Of a stretch of DNA of 64,000 bases, positions 26,717-35,396 are shown piece after piece; the stretch's first letter is position 1; every line of letters starts with the position of its first letter. Location of the stretch: contig NZ_LJHQ01000003.1 of NCBI RefSeq assembly GCF_001295925.1, positions 248,001 to 312,000 of the forward strand, written 5' to 3'. The stretch comes from Allobosea sp. AAP35. GTDB taxonomy: Bacteria > Pseudomonadota > Alphaproteobacteria > Rhizobiales > Beijerinckiaceae. The notes below the pieces were generated by a model. The model was not told the DNA's origin. It saw only the letters and a list, made by a program, of their open reading frames with translations, and searched no databases. The translations under genes and the position numbers were made by a program.

Positions 26717-28336
26717 TCACCCGTCGGTCGCGGCGATGACGGCGTCGACATCGGTGACGACACAGACATTCTGCAGCGCGTAATTGACCGAGGCTGCGTG
26801 CCATTCGGCGTTCATCGTCGAGCAGGCATCTTCCGGTACCAGCATGAAATAGCCCTTGTCGGCACCGGTGCGGGCCGTGTGCTCGATCGACATGTTGGTC
26901 CAGGCGCCCGTGACGATGACGACGTCACGGCCCAGCGCCTTGACCACGGTTTCGAGTCGCGTGCCCTCCCAGGCGCTCATGCGGCACTTCTCAACGACAT
27001 GATCGCCGGCCTGAGCCTCCAGCCCGGGCACGGGCGCGCAGCCCCAGGTCCCGCGCACCAGCGCCTTGGCGTCGGCCAGCCCCTCGAACAGCGGCGCGTT
27101 CATGGTGACGCCCGGCGCGCCGGGCTCGACCACGAACCAGACATGGATCACCGGAATGCCGCGCGCTCGCGCCGCATGCGCCAGCTTCGCGCCGTTGGCG
27201 ATGGCGTTCTGCTGCCTGCAATGCTCCGGGGAGCCGGACGACGCGAAGGCCCCGCCCTCCATCACGACATCGTTCTGCATGTCCTGGATGATGAGCGCGC
27301 AGCGCGCGGGATCGAGGTGATAGCCGGCAGCAGCCTTCTTTGCGCCGCTGGGGGCGACCGTCGCGGCAGGCTTGACGCCCGAGACCGGCTCGGATGCGGG
27401 ACTGCCGCCGCGCACCGTGCCGCCCCCCGCTTTCATGAAGGGCTCCATGCGCGGGCCGATCTTGGTCTCGACTGCGTAGAGCGAATGCGTTGCGGTGAGG
27501 AACAGCGTGCGCCAGTCCGGCCCGCCCCAGGCGAGGTTTCCGACGAGTTCCGGCACGCGCAGCTTGCCGATCAGCTCGCCCTTGATGGTGTAGACCCAGA
27601 CGCCGCCGGGGCCACAGACCCAAAGATTGCCTTGCGCATCGCATTTCATCCCGTCGGGGACGCCGGGCTCCGAGGCCGAAACGATGCCCGAGGCGAGGAT
27701 GCGACCCGGCCCAAGCCGCCCATCGGCCAGGATCGGGAAGACGCGGATGTTGTGCTGCACCGTGTCGTTGACGAAGAGCCTGTCCTCCGTCGGGCAGAAG
27801 CACAGCCCGTTGGGCTGGTCGAAGAGATAGCGATCGACCAGGAGCTGCGGCTCGCCGCCTCCGGGGGGAATGCGATAGACGCCCTGAAAGCCGAGCTGGC
27901 GCGGCCGCTCGACGCCGAAGACCGGCATGCGGCCATACCAGGGGTCGGAGAAATAGATCGACCCGTCCGACTTCACCACGACGTCGTTGGGGCTGTTGAG
28001 TTCCTGCCCCTCGAAATGCGAGGCCAGCACCTCGCGCTGCCCATCCGGCCGCTCGCGGATCAGCGACGAGGTCGCGTGCTCGCAGACGATCAGGTTAAGC
28101 TCGGCATCATAGGTCATGCCGTTGCATTTGTTGGCCGGCCGCTTGACCTCGCGCACGCCGCTCTTGTCCCAGCGACGGCGGACATCGCCCGGCATGTCGG
28201 AGAACAGCAGATGCTGCTCGCGCGGATGCCAGACCGGCCCCTCGCAGAAATCGAAGCCGGTGCCGAGTTGGCGGACCGGCGCCCAGAGATCGACGAGGTC
28301 GGCGAAGGCCGGGCGGACGGCTGTATGTGTGGTCAT
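26717..28336 (-). CDS. SMP-30/gluconolactonase domain fused to isochorismatase-like domain
   Basis: 539 residues with two enzymes in one chain. Residues 20-300 form an SMP-30/gluconolactonase propeller with its metal ligands visible: E32 (CEGPVW), N117 (SPNDVV), N176 (QPNG) and D228 (VPDGM). A Gly/Ala/Pro linker (300-337) leads to an isochorismatase-like hydrolase at 340-539. That domain has D352 (QDMQND) and K450 (VVEKCRMSAW), but the usual catalytic cysteine position is serine, S483, in TGAWTNMSIEHTAR. The first domain probably opens a lactone. The second may act without cysteine, as true isochorismatases do, or be impaired. It is the last gene of the operon, 12 bases after the MBL gene. 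Confidence 0.85.
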   Translation of the reverse strand: MTTHTAVRPAFADLVDLWAPVRQLGTGFDFCEGPVWHPREQHLLFSDMPGDVRRRWDKSGVREVKRPANKCNGMTYDAELNLIVCEHATSSLIRERPDGQREVLASHFEGQELNSPNDVVVKSDGSIYFSDPWYGRMPVFGVERPRQLGFQGVYRIPPGGGEPQLLVDRYLFDQPNGLCFCPTEDRLFVNDTVQHNIRVFPILADGRLGPGRILASGIVSASEPGVPDGMKCDAQGNLWVCGPGGVWVYTIKGELIGKLRVPELVGNLAWGGPDWRTLFLTATHSLYAVETKIGPRMEPFMKAGGGTVRGGSPASEPVSGVKPAATVAPSGAKKAAAGYHLDPARCALIIQDMQNDVVMEGGAFASSGSPEHCRQQNAIANGAKLAHAARARGIPVIHVWFVVEPGAPGVTMNAPLFEGLADAKALVRGTWGCAPVPGLEAQAGDHVVEKCRMSAWEGTRLETVVKALGRDVVIVTGAWTNMSIEHTARTGADKGYFMLVPEDACSTMNAEWHAASVNYALQNVCVVTDVDAVIAATDG

Positions 28337-28348
28337 CGCGGCCGGCCC

Positions 28349-29197
28349 TTAAGCCGCGAACCAGTTGCGCGGCGGCAGCGACTGCACGACCGGCCCGGGA
28401 ACCGCCATGTCCATGCGGCCGACGACCTGGCCATGTGCAATCTTGGCCGGCTTGTCATGGACCGGCAGCAGGAATTTGCCGGCCGAGAGCAGCTTTTTGA
28501 TCGCGGCCTTCTCCTCGCGCTTGGAGACGCCGTGATTGCCGGTGGTGCGCGGCTCGTTGGCGCTGATCTCGTGGAAGGGCGTGACGATCTGGTCGTTGAA
28601 ATCATAGATCACGTCGCCGCAGAGGATGGCGCGGCCCTCGACCGTGTCGACATGCACGTTCATCGAGCCCTCGGTATGGGCGCCGGCCGCTTCGAGATAG
28701 CACCCCGGGAACAGCTCGATCATCCCCGACAGCTCCAGATCCTCAAAACGCAGCGCGTCGCGCGTGTGCAGCCGGTCGATCAAATGCTTGATGTCGGGGG
28801 CCGGATATTGCGGGTGCATCAGCCCCGAGACGGAGTATTCGAGCTCGCGCCGGTTGAGGATTACCGTCGTGTTCATCGAGAAGAGCTCATCCTTCCCGGC
28901 ATGGTCGATATGGAGATGGGTGTGCATGACGTAGCGCACATCGCCCATCCGGACGCCGTGTTTGGCGAGCTGGTTTTCGATCATGTTCTCGTGGAACTGG
29001 AGCCCGCGCATGCCGAGCGTCTCCATGATCTGGTTGTGGCGGTAGCCGGTGTCGACGACCACCGGCCAGGGGCCGCCGAGGATCAGGAAGCCATAGGTCG
29101 GGACGCGGCGGGTACGGCCGCAATCGCGACCGAGCACGAGGAAGCTCGATTCCAGCTCGATGTCGCCATAGTCGAGGATCTTGATTTCGAGCGCCAT
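28349..29197 (-). CDS. N-acyl-homoserine-lactonase-like metallo-beta-lactamase-fold hydrolase
   Basis: 282 residues. The dinuclear zinc motif HTHLHIDH is at 92-99, with H174 (GAHTEGS), D195 (CGDVIYDF) and a later histidine completing the site. Sequence and length match the AHL-lactonase (AttM/AhlD-like) branch, which opens lactone rings. Within this operon it may act on a lactone intermediate rather than on a quorum signal. Start ATG 29197 with a GGAG upstream (reverse of CTCC at 29204-29207). Confidence 0.8.
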   Translation of the reverse strand: MALEIKILDYGDIELESSFLVLGRDCGRTRRVPTYGFLILGGPWPVVVDTGYRHNQIMETLGMRGLQFHENMIENQLAKHGVRMGDVRYVMHTHLHIDHAGKDELFSMNTTVILNRRELEYSVSGLMHPQYPAPDIKHLIDRLHTRDALRFEDLELSGMIELFPGCYLEAAGAHTEGSMNVHVDTVEGRAILCGDVIYDFNDQIVTPFHEISANEPRTTGNHGVSKREEKAAIKKLLSAGKFLLPVHDKPAKIAHGQVVGRMDMAVPGPVVQSLPPRNWFAA

Positions 29198-29210
29198 GGA
29201 GGTTCTCCCG

Positions 29211-30095
29211 TCAGTGCTGGGCGAGGCGGTAGACCCGCCGCGCGGTTTGGCTGAAAACAGAGGCCGCCGCGCCCTCCGGCACGGCGGCGCGATGGCGGCC
29301 GATCAGCTCCGGATAGGTCGTCCAGAGCTTCTCGATCGGGAAATTCGAGCCGAACAAGCAGCGCTCTGCGCCAAAGAGCGCGAGCGTCTCCTGAACGACG
29401 AAGGTGATGTGCTGCGGGTCGTTGCGGCGCAGGAAGGTGCCCAGCCCCGAGAGCTTGCTGACGATGTTGGGCTGGCCCGCCAGCGCCCGCATGCCGTCCC
29501 GCCAGTGCTCGACGCCCTCCGGCGAGAGGTCCTCCAGCATCCCGGCATGCTGCAGCACGAAATTTACCTTCGGGCAGTTGAACGCCAGTTCGGCCGCCCC
29601 CTCCATCTGGGGAGCGAAGACCTGCAGATCGAAGCTGAAGCCGTAATCTGCCAGGAGCGCGATGTTGGCCTGCAGCTTGGGGTCCCGGCAGAGATCGGCG
29701 CCGCTGGCGAAGCGATAAAGCGGGTTGTCGTGCCAGTGCAACTGCATCCGCACGCCACGCACCCGCGGGTTCGTCGCCAGCGCATCGAGCTGCGGCCGGA
29801 CGTCTTCTGCAAGCATGTCGGCATAGGCGACGATGGCGATCGGGAAGCCGGATTCGTCGGAGGCCTGCGAGACGAAAGCGACCTCGTCGAGATGAAGCGC
29901 GGGCGCCCAGTTGGCCTGGACATAAACGGCCTCGGTCACGCCGCAGGGCCGACAATCCGCGAGATATTCCGCGACCGGGTAGTCGCGCCGGATCGGCTCA
30001 TAGGGGCCGAAGATGCGCGGCTGCATCGGGCCAACGAGCCAGGGCAGGTCGGCCTGGCGCCAGATATGGAAATGCGAATCGACGATTGGGATCAT
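29211..30095 (-). CDS. Amidohydrolase family 2 (TIM-barrel lactonase/decarboxylase-like)
   Basis: 294 residues. The metal-binding start DSHFHIW (6-12) and RGVRMQLHWHDN, VLQHAG and FGSNFPIEKL segments are those of amidohydrolase-2 proteins such as L-fuconolactonase and 2-pyrone-4,6-dicarboxylate lactonase. The reaction is probably lactone hydrolysis, which fits the two other lactonase-type genes next door. ATG at 30095 overlaps the VWA gene stop by four bases (ATGA), so the two are translationally coupled. Confidence 0.8.
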   Translation of the reverse strand: MIPIVDSHFHIWRQADLPWLVGPMQPRIFGPYEPIRRDYPVAEYLADCRPCGVTEAVYVQANWAPALHLDEVAFVSQASDESGFPIAIVAYADMLAEDVRPQLDALATNPRVRGVRMQLHWHDNPLYRFASGADLCRDPKLQANIALLADYGFSFDLQVFAPQMEGAAELAFNCPKVNFVLQHAGMLEDLSPEGVEHWRDGMRALAGQPNIVSKLSGLGTFLRRNDPQHITFVVQETLALFGAERCLFGSNFPIEKLWTTYPELIGRHRAAVPEGAAASVFSQTARRVYRLAQH

Positions 30096-31204
30096 GCCGC
30101 GACCGAGCCTCCGAGCGAAAGGATGTGGCGGCAGATCCGAGCCGTGCTGGCGCCATTGCCGAGGCTGGCGAGGCGCGGCGCGATCAACCGCAAGGCCTCG
30201 GTCTCCGGCCGGTAGCCGGGGTCGATGGCGAGCGGCGTCAGCCAGTCGATGCGGTGGGCTCGCGCCGCAAGCCGCGTCACGGCCGACACCAGCGCGGCGG
30301 GGTCGCCGCGCTCCAGACCGTCCGACAGCACGACCACGACCGCGCCGCGCGCGTAAGACGCGAAGCGCGGCACGGCGAGGAAGGCCTGCAGCGCGTCGCC
30401 TATGCGGGTGCCGCCATCCCAGTCGGCGACCAGCCCCGACGCCTCGGCCAGCGCCTGCTCGCGGCGCTTGCGGCGTAGCGCCCGGGTCACCCGCGTCAGC
30501 CGCGTGCCGAAGGTGAAGACCTCCACCCTGGACGTCGCCTGGACGATCGCATGTGCCAGCGCAAGATTTGCGTCGCTGCGCTGCTTCATCGAGCCGGAGA
30601 CGTCGATCAGCAGCAGGATGGGGCGGGGACGGGTCACCCGCCGGAGCTTCTTCAGGCTCATCACCTCGCCATCATGGCGGATCGCCGCGCGCAGGCTGCG
30701 GGCGAGATCGACGCTGGGGCCCCGCCGTGCGCCGCGATGGCGGTAGCCGCGCCGCCGGGGCAGGGCGGCCGGCAGCGCGCGGGCGAAGCGGCGCAATGTC
30801 TCGCTCTCGTCCAGCGGCTGCAAGGCCCGCACCGACAAGGCCTCGGCGCCGGTTGCCGCCTGGCCGGTCTCGTTGACCTCCTCCCCGACCAGGATCTCGC
30901 GCGAACCGGAATCCTCCTGGACCGCCATCTCCTCGTCGGGCGCGAAATCCTCATCGCCGGGCTCTGCGAGGGCGCCGAGGAAATGCAGGTCGAACAGCGC
31001 GTCGAACAGGTCGCGCTGCTCGGGATGGGGCGCGAGCGTCGCGACAGCCGCCTTGCGCACATGCGCGAGGCTGCGCGGCCCGAGCAGCTCGACGGCCATC
31101 AGGAAGCTCGTCGTCTGCTCCGGAGCGACAGAGAACCCATGGCCGCGCAGCAGCGTGGGGAAGGCGACGAACAGGCGCGCGGCTGCGGGGAGTGGGGCGA
31201 TCAT
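30092..31204 (-). CDS. CoxE-like VWA-domain protein
   Basis: 370 residues. A C-terminal VWA domain carries the MIDAS motif D201-V-S-G-S205 (LLLIDVSGSMKQRS) and LSDGLERGD near residue 290. The N-terminal part (LFVAFPTLLRGHGFSVAPEQT) is typical of CoxE. In Mo-hydroxylase clusters, CoxE works with the CoxD AAA ATPase in maturing the active site. It overlaps both neighbours by four bases. Confidence 0.85.
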   Translation of the reverse strand: MIAPLPAAARLFVAFPTLLRGHGFSVAPEQTTSFLMAVELLGPRSLAHVRKAAVATLAPHPEQRDLFDALFDLHFLGALAEPGDEDFAPDEEMAVQEDSGSREILVGEEVNETGQAATGAEALSVRALQPLDESETLRRFARALPAALPRRRGYRHRGARRGPSVDLARSLRAAIRHDGEVMSLKKLRRVTRPRPILLLIDVSGSMKQRSDANLALAHAIVQATSRVEVFTFGTRLTRVTRALRRKRREQALAEASGLVADWDGGTRIGDALQAFLAVPRFASYARGAVVVVLSDGLERGDPAALVSAVTRLAARAHRIDWLTPLAIDPGYRPETEALRLIAPRLASLGNGASTARICRHILSLGGSVAA

Positions 31205-32085
31205 GCCGCCAGCCCCGGAATGATCAGCGGCAGGCGGGGGCGTAAGTGGACGAAATCCTCCTCGTCCTTGATCGCGGCGCCCAGCGAGCGGCGGAACGCC
31301 TCCGGCCAGGGCGCGCCGGCCTGGGCGAGCGCGGTCGCGGCCTCCGCCCAGTCGACGGCTTCCGCCACGCCCGGCGGCTTGGCCAGCGGCTCCTGCCGCA
31401 AAAGCCCGATGGCGTGGACGACGGCGCGCGCCGTGCCCTCGGCTACGGCGGATGAGCGCAGCATGATGATCTGGGCCTCCCGCTCTGGCTCGGGATAGGC
31501 GATGTAATGGTAGACGCAGCGGCGGCGCAGCGCCTCGTGCAGCTCGCGGGTGCGGTTGGAGGTCAGGACCACGACCGGTCGCTCGGCCGCGCGCAAGGTC
31601 CCGCGCTCGGGGATCGAGATCGAGAAATCGGAGAGGAATTCGAGCAGGAAGGCCTCGAATTCATGGTCCGATCGATCGATTTCGTCGATCAGCAGCACGG
31701 TGGATTCCGGCCGGCGCAGCGCCGTCAGCATCGGCCGCTCGATCAGGAAATCGTCGCGGTAGATGTCGAGCGCCTCGCCCTCCCGCGCCTGGCGGATCGC
31801 CAGCATCTGGCGCGGATAGTTCCACTCATAGAGCGCGGCAGAGGCGTCGATTCCCTCAAAGCATTGCAGGCGGATGAGCTGGCGCCCAAGGATGCCGGCG
31901 ATGGCCTTGGCGGCCTCGGTCTTGCCGACGCCGGGCGCGCCTTCGAGCAGCAGCGGTTTGCCGAGCGCGAGCGAAAGATAGCCGGCGGTGGCGATGCCGT
32001 CATCGGCGAGATACATCGCCCCCGTCAGGGCCTGGGCCAAGTCCTCGGGGCTGGATATGCCGGCGACGGTGGTCCTCAGCGCCAT
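31201..32085 (-). CDS. CoxD/MoxR-family AAA+ ATPase
   Basis: 294 residues. Walker A GAPGVGKTE at 49-57, Walker B with LLIDEIDRSDHEFEAFLLEFL, and sensor-type VVLTSNRTRELHEALRRRCVYHY. This is the MoxR-type chaperone ATPase paired with a VWA protein, as in CO dehydrogenase and related molybdenum hydroxylases. It lies four bases after the large-subunit C-terminal gene and overlaps the CoxE-like gene by four. Confidence 0.88.
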   Translation of the reverse strand: MALRTTVAGISSPEDLAQALTGAMYLADDGIATAGYLSLALGKPLLLEGAPGVGKTEAAKAIAGILGRQLIRLQCFEGIDASAALYEWNYPRQMLAIRQAREGEALDIYRDDFLIERPMLTALRRPESTVLLIDEIDRSDHEFEAFLLEFLSDFSISIPERGTLRAAERPVVVLTSNRTRELHEALRRRCVYHYIAYPEPEREAQIIMLRSSAVAEGTARAVVHAIGLLRQEPLAKPPGVAEAVDWAEAATALAQAGAPWPEAFRRSLGAAIKDEEDFVHLRPRLPLIIPGLAA

Positions 32086-32089
32086 GCCG

Positions 32090-33133
32090 TCACCGCCAGT
32101 TCACGGGGCCGCCGCGCCGCGGGCCGGGCTTGACCCCGCCATTGGCCTTCAGGCCGCGCAGGATCTTTTCGGGCGTGATCGGCAGTTCGTCGACGCGCAC
32201 GCCGACCGCATTGTAGACCGCGTTGGCGATCGCCGGCAGGACGGGATTGGCGCACATCTCGCCGGGCCCCTTGCCGCCGAACGGCCCGTCCGGCGCCGGG
32301 CGCTCCAGCACCGTGACGTGATAGGGCGCGATCTCGCCCGGGCCCGGCATCAGATATTCGTTGAAGTCGCGCGGGCCGTGCGCCGGGTCCGGATAATAGG
32401 GCTCGGGTGTCTCAAACAGCGCGTGGCTCATGCCCATCCAGGCGCCGCCGACAAGCTGCTGCTCGACCATGCGCGGATTGATGACGCGGCCGAGTTCATA
32501 GGCGCTGGTCATCCTGAGCACTTCGACCTCGCCGGTCTCGTCATCGACGGCGACGTCCGCCACCAGGCAGGCATGGGCGAAGGCGGTGTTGGGGTTCATC
32601 TCGCCGGTCTCGGCATCGACCGCCGAGAGCGGGATCAGGAAGATGCCGCGGCCGGCGATGGTCTTGCCCTGCTTGAACTGCGCCGCCTGGGCGGTCGCCT
32701 TGACCGTGATCGAGCGGGATGGCGCGCCGCGAACATGGATGTTGCCGCGCCCGTCGGTGACGAGGTCGCCGGCATCGACCTCCAGTTCCTCGGCCGCGGC
32801 CTCGAGCAGCACGCCGCGGGCCTCGCGCGCCGCGACGATGATGGCATTGCCCATGCGATGCGTGCCGCGCGAGGCAAAGGAGCCCATGTCATGGGGGCCG
32901 GTGTCGCTGTCGGCGGTGTCGACATAGACGTCCTCGACCGGCACGCCGAGCGTTTCCGCCGCGATCTGCCGCGAGACCTGCTTCATGCCCTGGCCGAGAT
33001 CGATCGCCGAGAGCGCGACGGTGAACTTGCCGTCGGGGTTGGAATGGATCAGCGCCTGGCTCGGATCGCCGCCGAGATTCATCCCGATCGGATAATTGAC
33101 GGACGCCATGCCGCGACCTTGGTGACGGGCCAT
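32090..33133 (-). CDS. Molybdenum hydroxylase large subunit, C-terminal half
   Basis: 347 residues, equivalent to the second half of an XDH-family molybdopterin-binding subunit. It starts at MARHQGRGMASVNYPIGMNL. Cofactor-binding segments are DLGQGMKQVSRQ and MGSFASRGTHRMGN. The catalytic glutamate lies in GGKGPGEMCANP near the C-terminus. The preceding gene, which supplies the first half, ends at 33135: its TGA is followed by one base and then this ATG, so translation is surely coupled. Normally both halves form one chain of about 780 residues. Both must associate to give an active site. Confidence 0.85.
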   Translation of the reverse strand: MARHQGRGMASVNYPIGMNLGGDPSQALIHSNPDGKFTVALSAIDLGQGMKQVSRQIAAETLGVPVEDVYVDTADSDTGPHDMGSFASRGTHRMGNAIIVAAREARGVLLEAAAEELEVDAGDLVTDGRGNIHVRGAPSRSITVKATAQAAQFKQGKTIAGRGIFLIPLSAVDAETGEMNPNTAFAHACLVADVAVDDETGEVEVLRMTSAYELGRVINPRMVEQQLVGGAWMGMSHALFETPEPYYPDPAHGPRDFNEYLMPGPGEIAPYHVTVLERPAPDGPFGGKGPGEMCANPVLPAIANAVYNAVGVRVDELPITPEKILRGLKANGGVKPGPRRGGPVNWR

Positions 33134-33134
33134 G

Positions 33135-34892
33135 TCAGCGCCTCCTGCCGAAGACGGATGAAAAGCGCACCGCGCCATGCTGGGTCTGGGTGGCCGGCGC
33201 CGGAGCGGGCGAGGGCGGCGCTGGGGGCGGTTGGTAGGGCGGGGGCTGGCGGCCCGCCACCGGCTGGTACGGCGAGGGCGGCGGGGCATAGGCCGCAGGT
33301 GCCAGCGGCTGCGTCGCTGTCCGGGCCGGTTCGTAGCGCGGCACCTGGGTCGGCGCGGCGCGGCCGTCTCGCGCGCCCTCCATCACCGGCTGCTTGCTCG
33401 GCGCGATGCGCGAGGTGCCGGCCGGCAGGGTTTGCGTCGGGCCCGATTGACGCGTGTCGGGCCGGCCGATCTGGCCGCGTGCATCGAGCACGGTGGCGGG
33501 AATCTGCGCGCGCTCGCCGGCGCCGCCGCCGGTGAGAGAGGATTGCCGCTTGCCCTGTTCCGAGATCGGCCAGTTCGCCTTCCCGGCCGCGACCTGGACG
33601 CATTCGATCAACGCCGTGTTCGAGGCCTTGCGCCGATGCGGCTTCATGTCGCCGTCGCGATAGGCGTTGAGGATCCGGAACTCCATCGGGTCCATGCCGG
33701 CGGCCTCGGCGAGCCGGTCCATCTGGACCTCCAGCGCGAAATCCACCGCCGTGATGCCGAAGCCGCGCATGGCGGTGGAGGGGCAGCGGTTGGTGTAGGC
33801 GACATGGACGTCGGAGGAGACGTTGGGGATCCAGTAGGGCCCTGGCAGATGCGCCGTGCATTTGATCGCGGCATAGCTGGAGAGCCGCGTATAAGCGCCG
33901 GCGTCGAAATAGCTGCGGATCTGGCGGGCAACGATGCGCCCGTCGCGCATCAGCCCATCCTTGATGTAGATGCGCTCGGCCCCGCGCGGCGAGCCGTAGA
34001 GCATCTCCTCCTCGCGATCGAGCACGAAGCGGACCGGGCGCCCCGTCACCATCGCGCCCAGCACCGCCAGCGGTTCGGTCAAGGAATCGACCTTGCCGCC
34101 GAAGCCGCCACCGACCGTGCCGCCGATGAAATGCAGCCGGTTGGACTCGACCGCGACGATCTTGGCCGCGGTCCCAAGCGCGAAGAACAGGCCCTGCGCG
34201 CAGGAATGCACCACGAAGCGGCCGTTCTGCTCGGGCGCGGCGATCGAACCATTGGTTTCGGTCGGCGCATGCTCGATCGGCGACATCTGGTAGCGGTGCT
34301 CCAGCACCATGTCGGCCGAGGCGAAGGCGCGCTCGACATCGCCGAAGCGCAGCTTCTGATGGTCGAAACGCTCGTGATACTCGAAATAGTTTGCCGGATA
34401 GGTTTCGTTGACGACAGGCGCGCCGGGCTTCAGCGCCTCCTCGACGTCGAAGACGGCGGGCATCGGCTCATAGTCGATCCGCACCAGTTTCTTGGCCGCG
34501 AGTGCCTGCGCCTCGGTTTCGGCGATGATCGCGACGACCGGCTCGCCCTTGTAGTGGACCTGGTCGACCGCCAGCGAGGGCTCGTCGTCCTTGCCGAAAT
34601 TGATCAGGCTGAGCAGCGTGTTCTTGTTCACCGGCACGTCGGCGGCGCGCAGCACGCGCTTCACGCCCGGTGCGCGCGCCGCCGCCGCGATATCGATCGA
34701 GCGGATGCGGGCGCTGGCATGGGGACTGCGCACCACCTTGAGATGCAGCATCCCGTCGAAGGCATGGTCGTCGAAATAGCGCGTCAGCCCGGTGACATGG
34801 CCGGGCATGTCCTGACGCTGGATGCCCTTGCCGATGACGTTGAGATTGTCGTCGCGCTCGTCGGCGAAGAGGTCCTTGCGGAGTTCTAGCAT
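33135..34892 (-). CDS. Molybdenum hydroxylase large subunit, N-terminal half with proline-rich tail
   Basis: 585 residues. Residues 1-448 match the first half of XDH-family molybdopterin subunits: GKGIQRQDMPGHVTG at the start, the molybdopterin loop GGTVGGGFGGKVDS (257-270), and AYTNRCPSTAMRGFG (365-379). The last loop lacks the AYRCSFR cysteine motif of true CO dehydrogenase, so the substrate is not CO. From about residue 449 the sequence changes to a low-complexity Pro/Gln/Ala tail of about 137 residues (PPPSPYQPVAG, PPYQPPPAPP) ending in FGRRR. The tail sits exactly where the protein would continue into the next gene. Confidence 0.85.
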   Translation of the reverse strand: MLELRKDLFADERDDNLNVIGKGIQRQDMPGHVTGLTRYFDDHAFDGMLHLKVVRSPHASARIRSIDIAAAARAPGVKRVLRAADVPVNKNTLLSLINFGKDDEPSLAVDQVHYKGEPVVAIIAETEAQALAAKKLVRIDYEPMPAVFDVEEALKPGAPVVNETYPANYFEYHERFDHQKLRFGDVERAFASADMVLEHRYQMSPIEHAPTETNGSIAAPEQNGRFVVHSCAQGLFFALGTAAKIVAVESNRLHFIGGTVGGGFGGKVDSLTEPLAVLGAMVTGRPVRFVLDREEEMLYGSPRGAERIYIKDGLMRDGRIVARQIRSYFDAGAYTRLSSYAAIKCTAHLPGPYWIPNVSSDVHVAYTNRCPSTAMRGFGITAVDFALEVQMDRLAEAAGMDPMEFRILNAYRDGDMKPHRRKASNTALIECVQVAAGKANWPISEQGKRQSSLTGGGAGERAQIPATVLDARGQIGRPDTRQSGPTQTLPAGTSRIAPSKQPVMEGARDGRAAPTQVPRYEPARTATQPLAPAAYAPPPSPYQPVAGRQPPPYQPPPAPPSPAPAPATQTQHGAVRFSSVFGRRR

Positions 34893-34903
34893 GTCGGCCT
34901 CCC

Positions 34904-35386
34904 TCAGGCGCGGCGCAGGCCGGGCGAACCGGCTGCGGCGAGGATCGCCGCGACGATCGGCTCGTAGCCGGTGCAGCGGCAGATATTGCCGCTGATCGCC
35001 TCGATCACCTCGTCGCGGGTGGGGTTGGGGTTCCGGTCGAGCAGCGCGCGTGCCGCCGTCAGCATGCCCGGCGTGCAGAAGCCGCACTGCGCCGCGAAAT
35101 GCTCCATGAACTGGGCCTGCAGCGGGTGCAGTTCGGGTCCATCAGCCATCCCGGACGCCGTCTCGACCTGCCGGCCCTCGCAGGCGACCGAGAGCGTCAG
35201 GCAGGACAGATGCGGCTCGCCGTCGATCAGCACGGTGCAGACGCCACATGCCCCCTGGCCGCAGCCATATTTCGGCGCGAAATCGCCGAGGCTCCGCCGC
35301 AGCGTGTTGAGCAGGGTCTCGGGCGCATCGACGAAGGCGGCGCGGTCGGTGCCGTTGAGGCGGAACTGGACGGGGATCTTGGCCAT
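34904..35386 (-). CDS. Molybdenum hydroxylase small [2Fe-2S] subunit (CoxS-like)
   Basis: 160 residues with two iron-sulfur clusters. The N-terminal plant-type ferredoxin motif is YGCGQGACGVCTV plus a fourth cysteine in LSCLTL. The C-terminal helical domain has CGFCTPGM and CRCTGYEPI. It passes electrons from the molybdenum site to the FAD subunit. It lies between the FAD and large-subunit genes in the usual M-S-L order. Confidence 0.95.
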   Translation of the reverse strand: MAKIPVQFRLNGTDRAAFVDAPETLLNTLRRSLGDFAPKYGCGQGACGVCTVLIDGEPHLSCLTLSVACEGRQVETASGMADGPELHPLQAQFMEHFAAQCGFCTPGMLTAARALLDRNPNPTRDEVIEAISGNICRCTGYEPIVAAILAAAGSPGLRRA

Positions 35387-35396
35387 GGCGCGCTCC

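Noticed and set aside
28349-29197. Quorum quenching as the main role of the AHL-lactonase-like gene
   Set aside because: No luxI/luxR genes in the window and the gene is inside a catabolic operon; a lactone intermediate is a more economical substrate.
26798-29254. An 818-codon plus-strand frame across the SMP-30 and MBL genes
   Set aside because: It spans two unrelated real genes and the gap between them on the other strand, which a true gene would not mirror.
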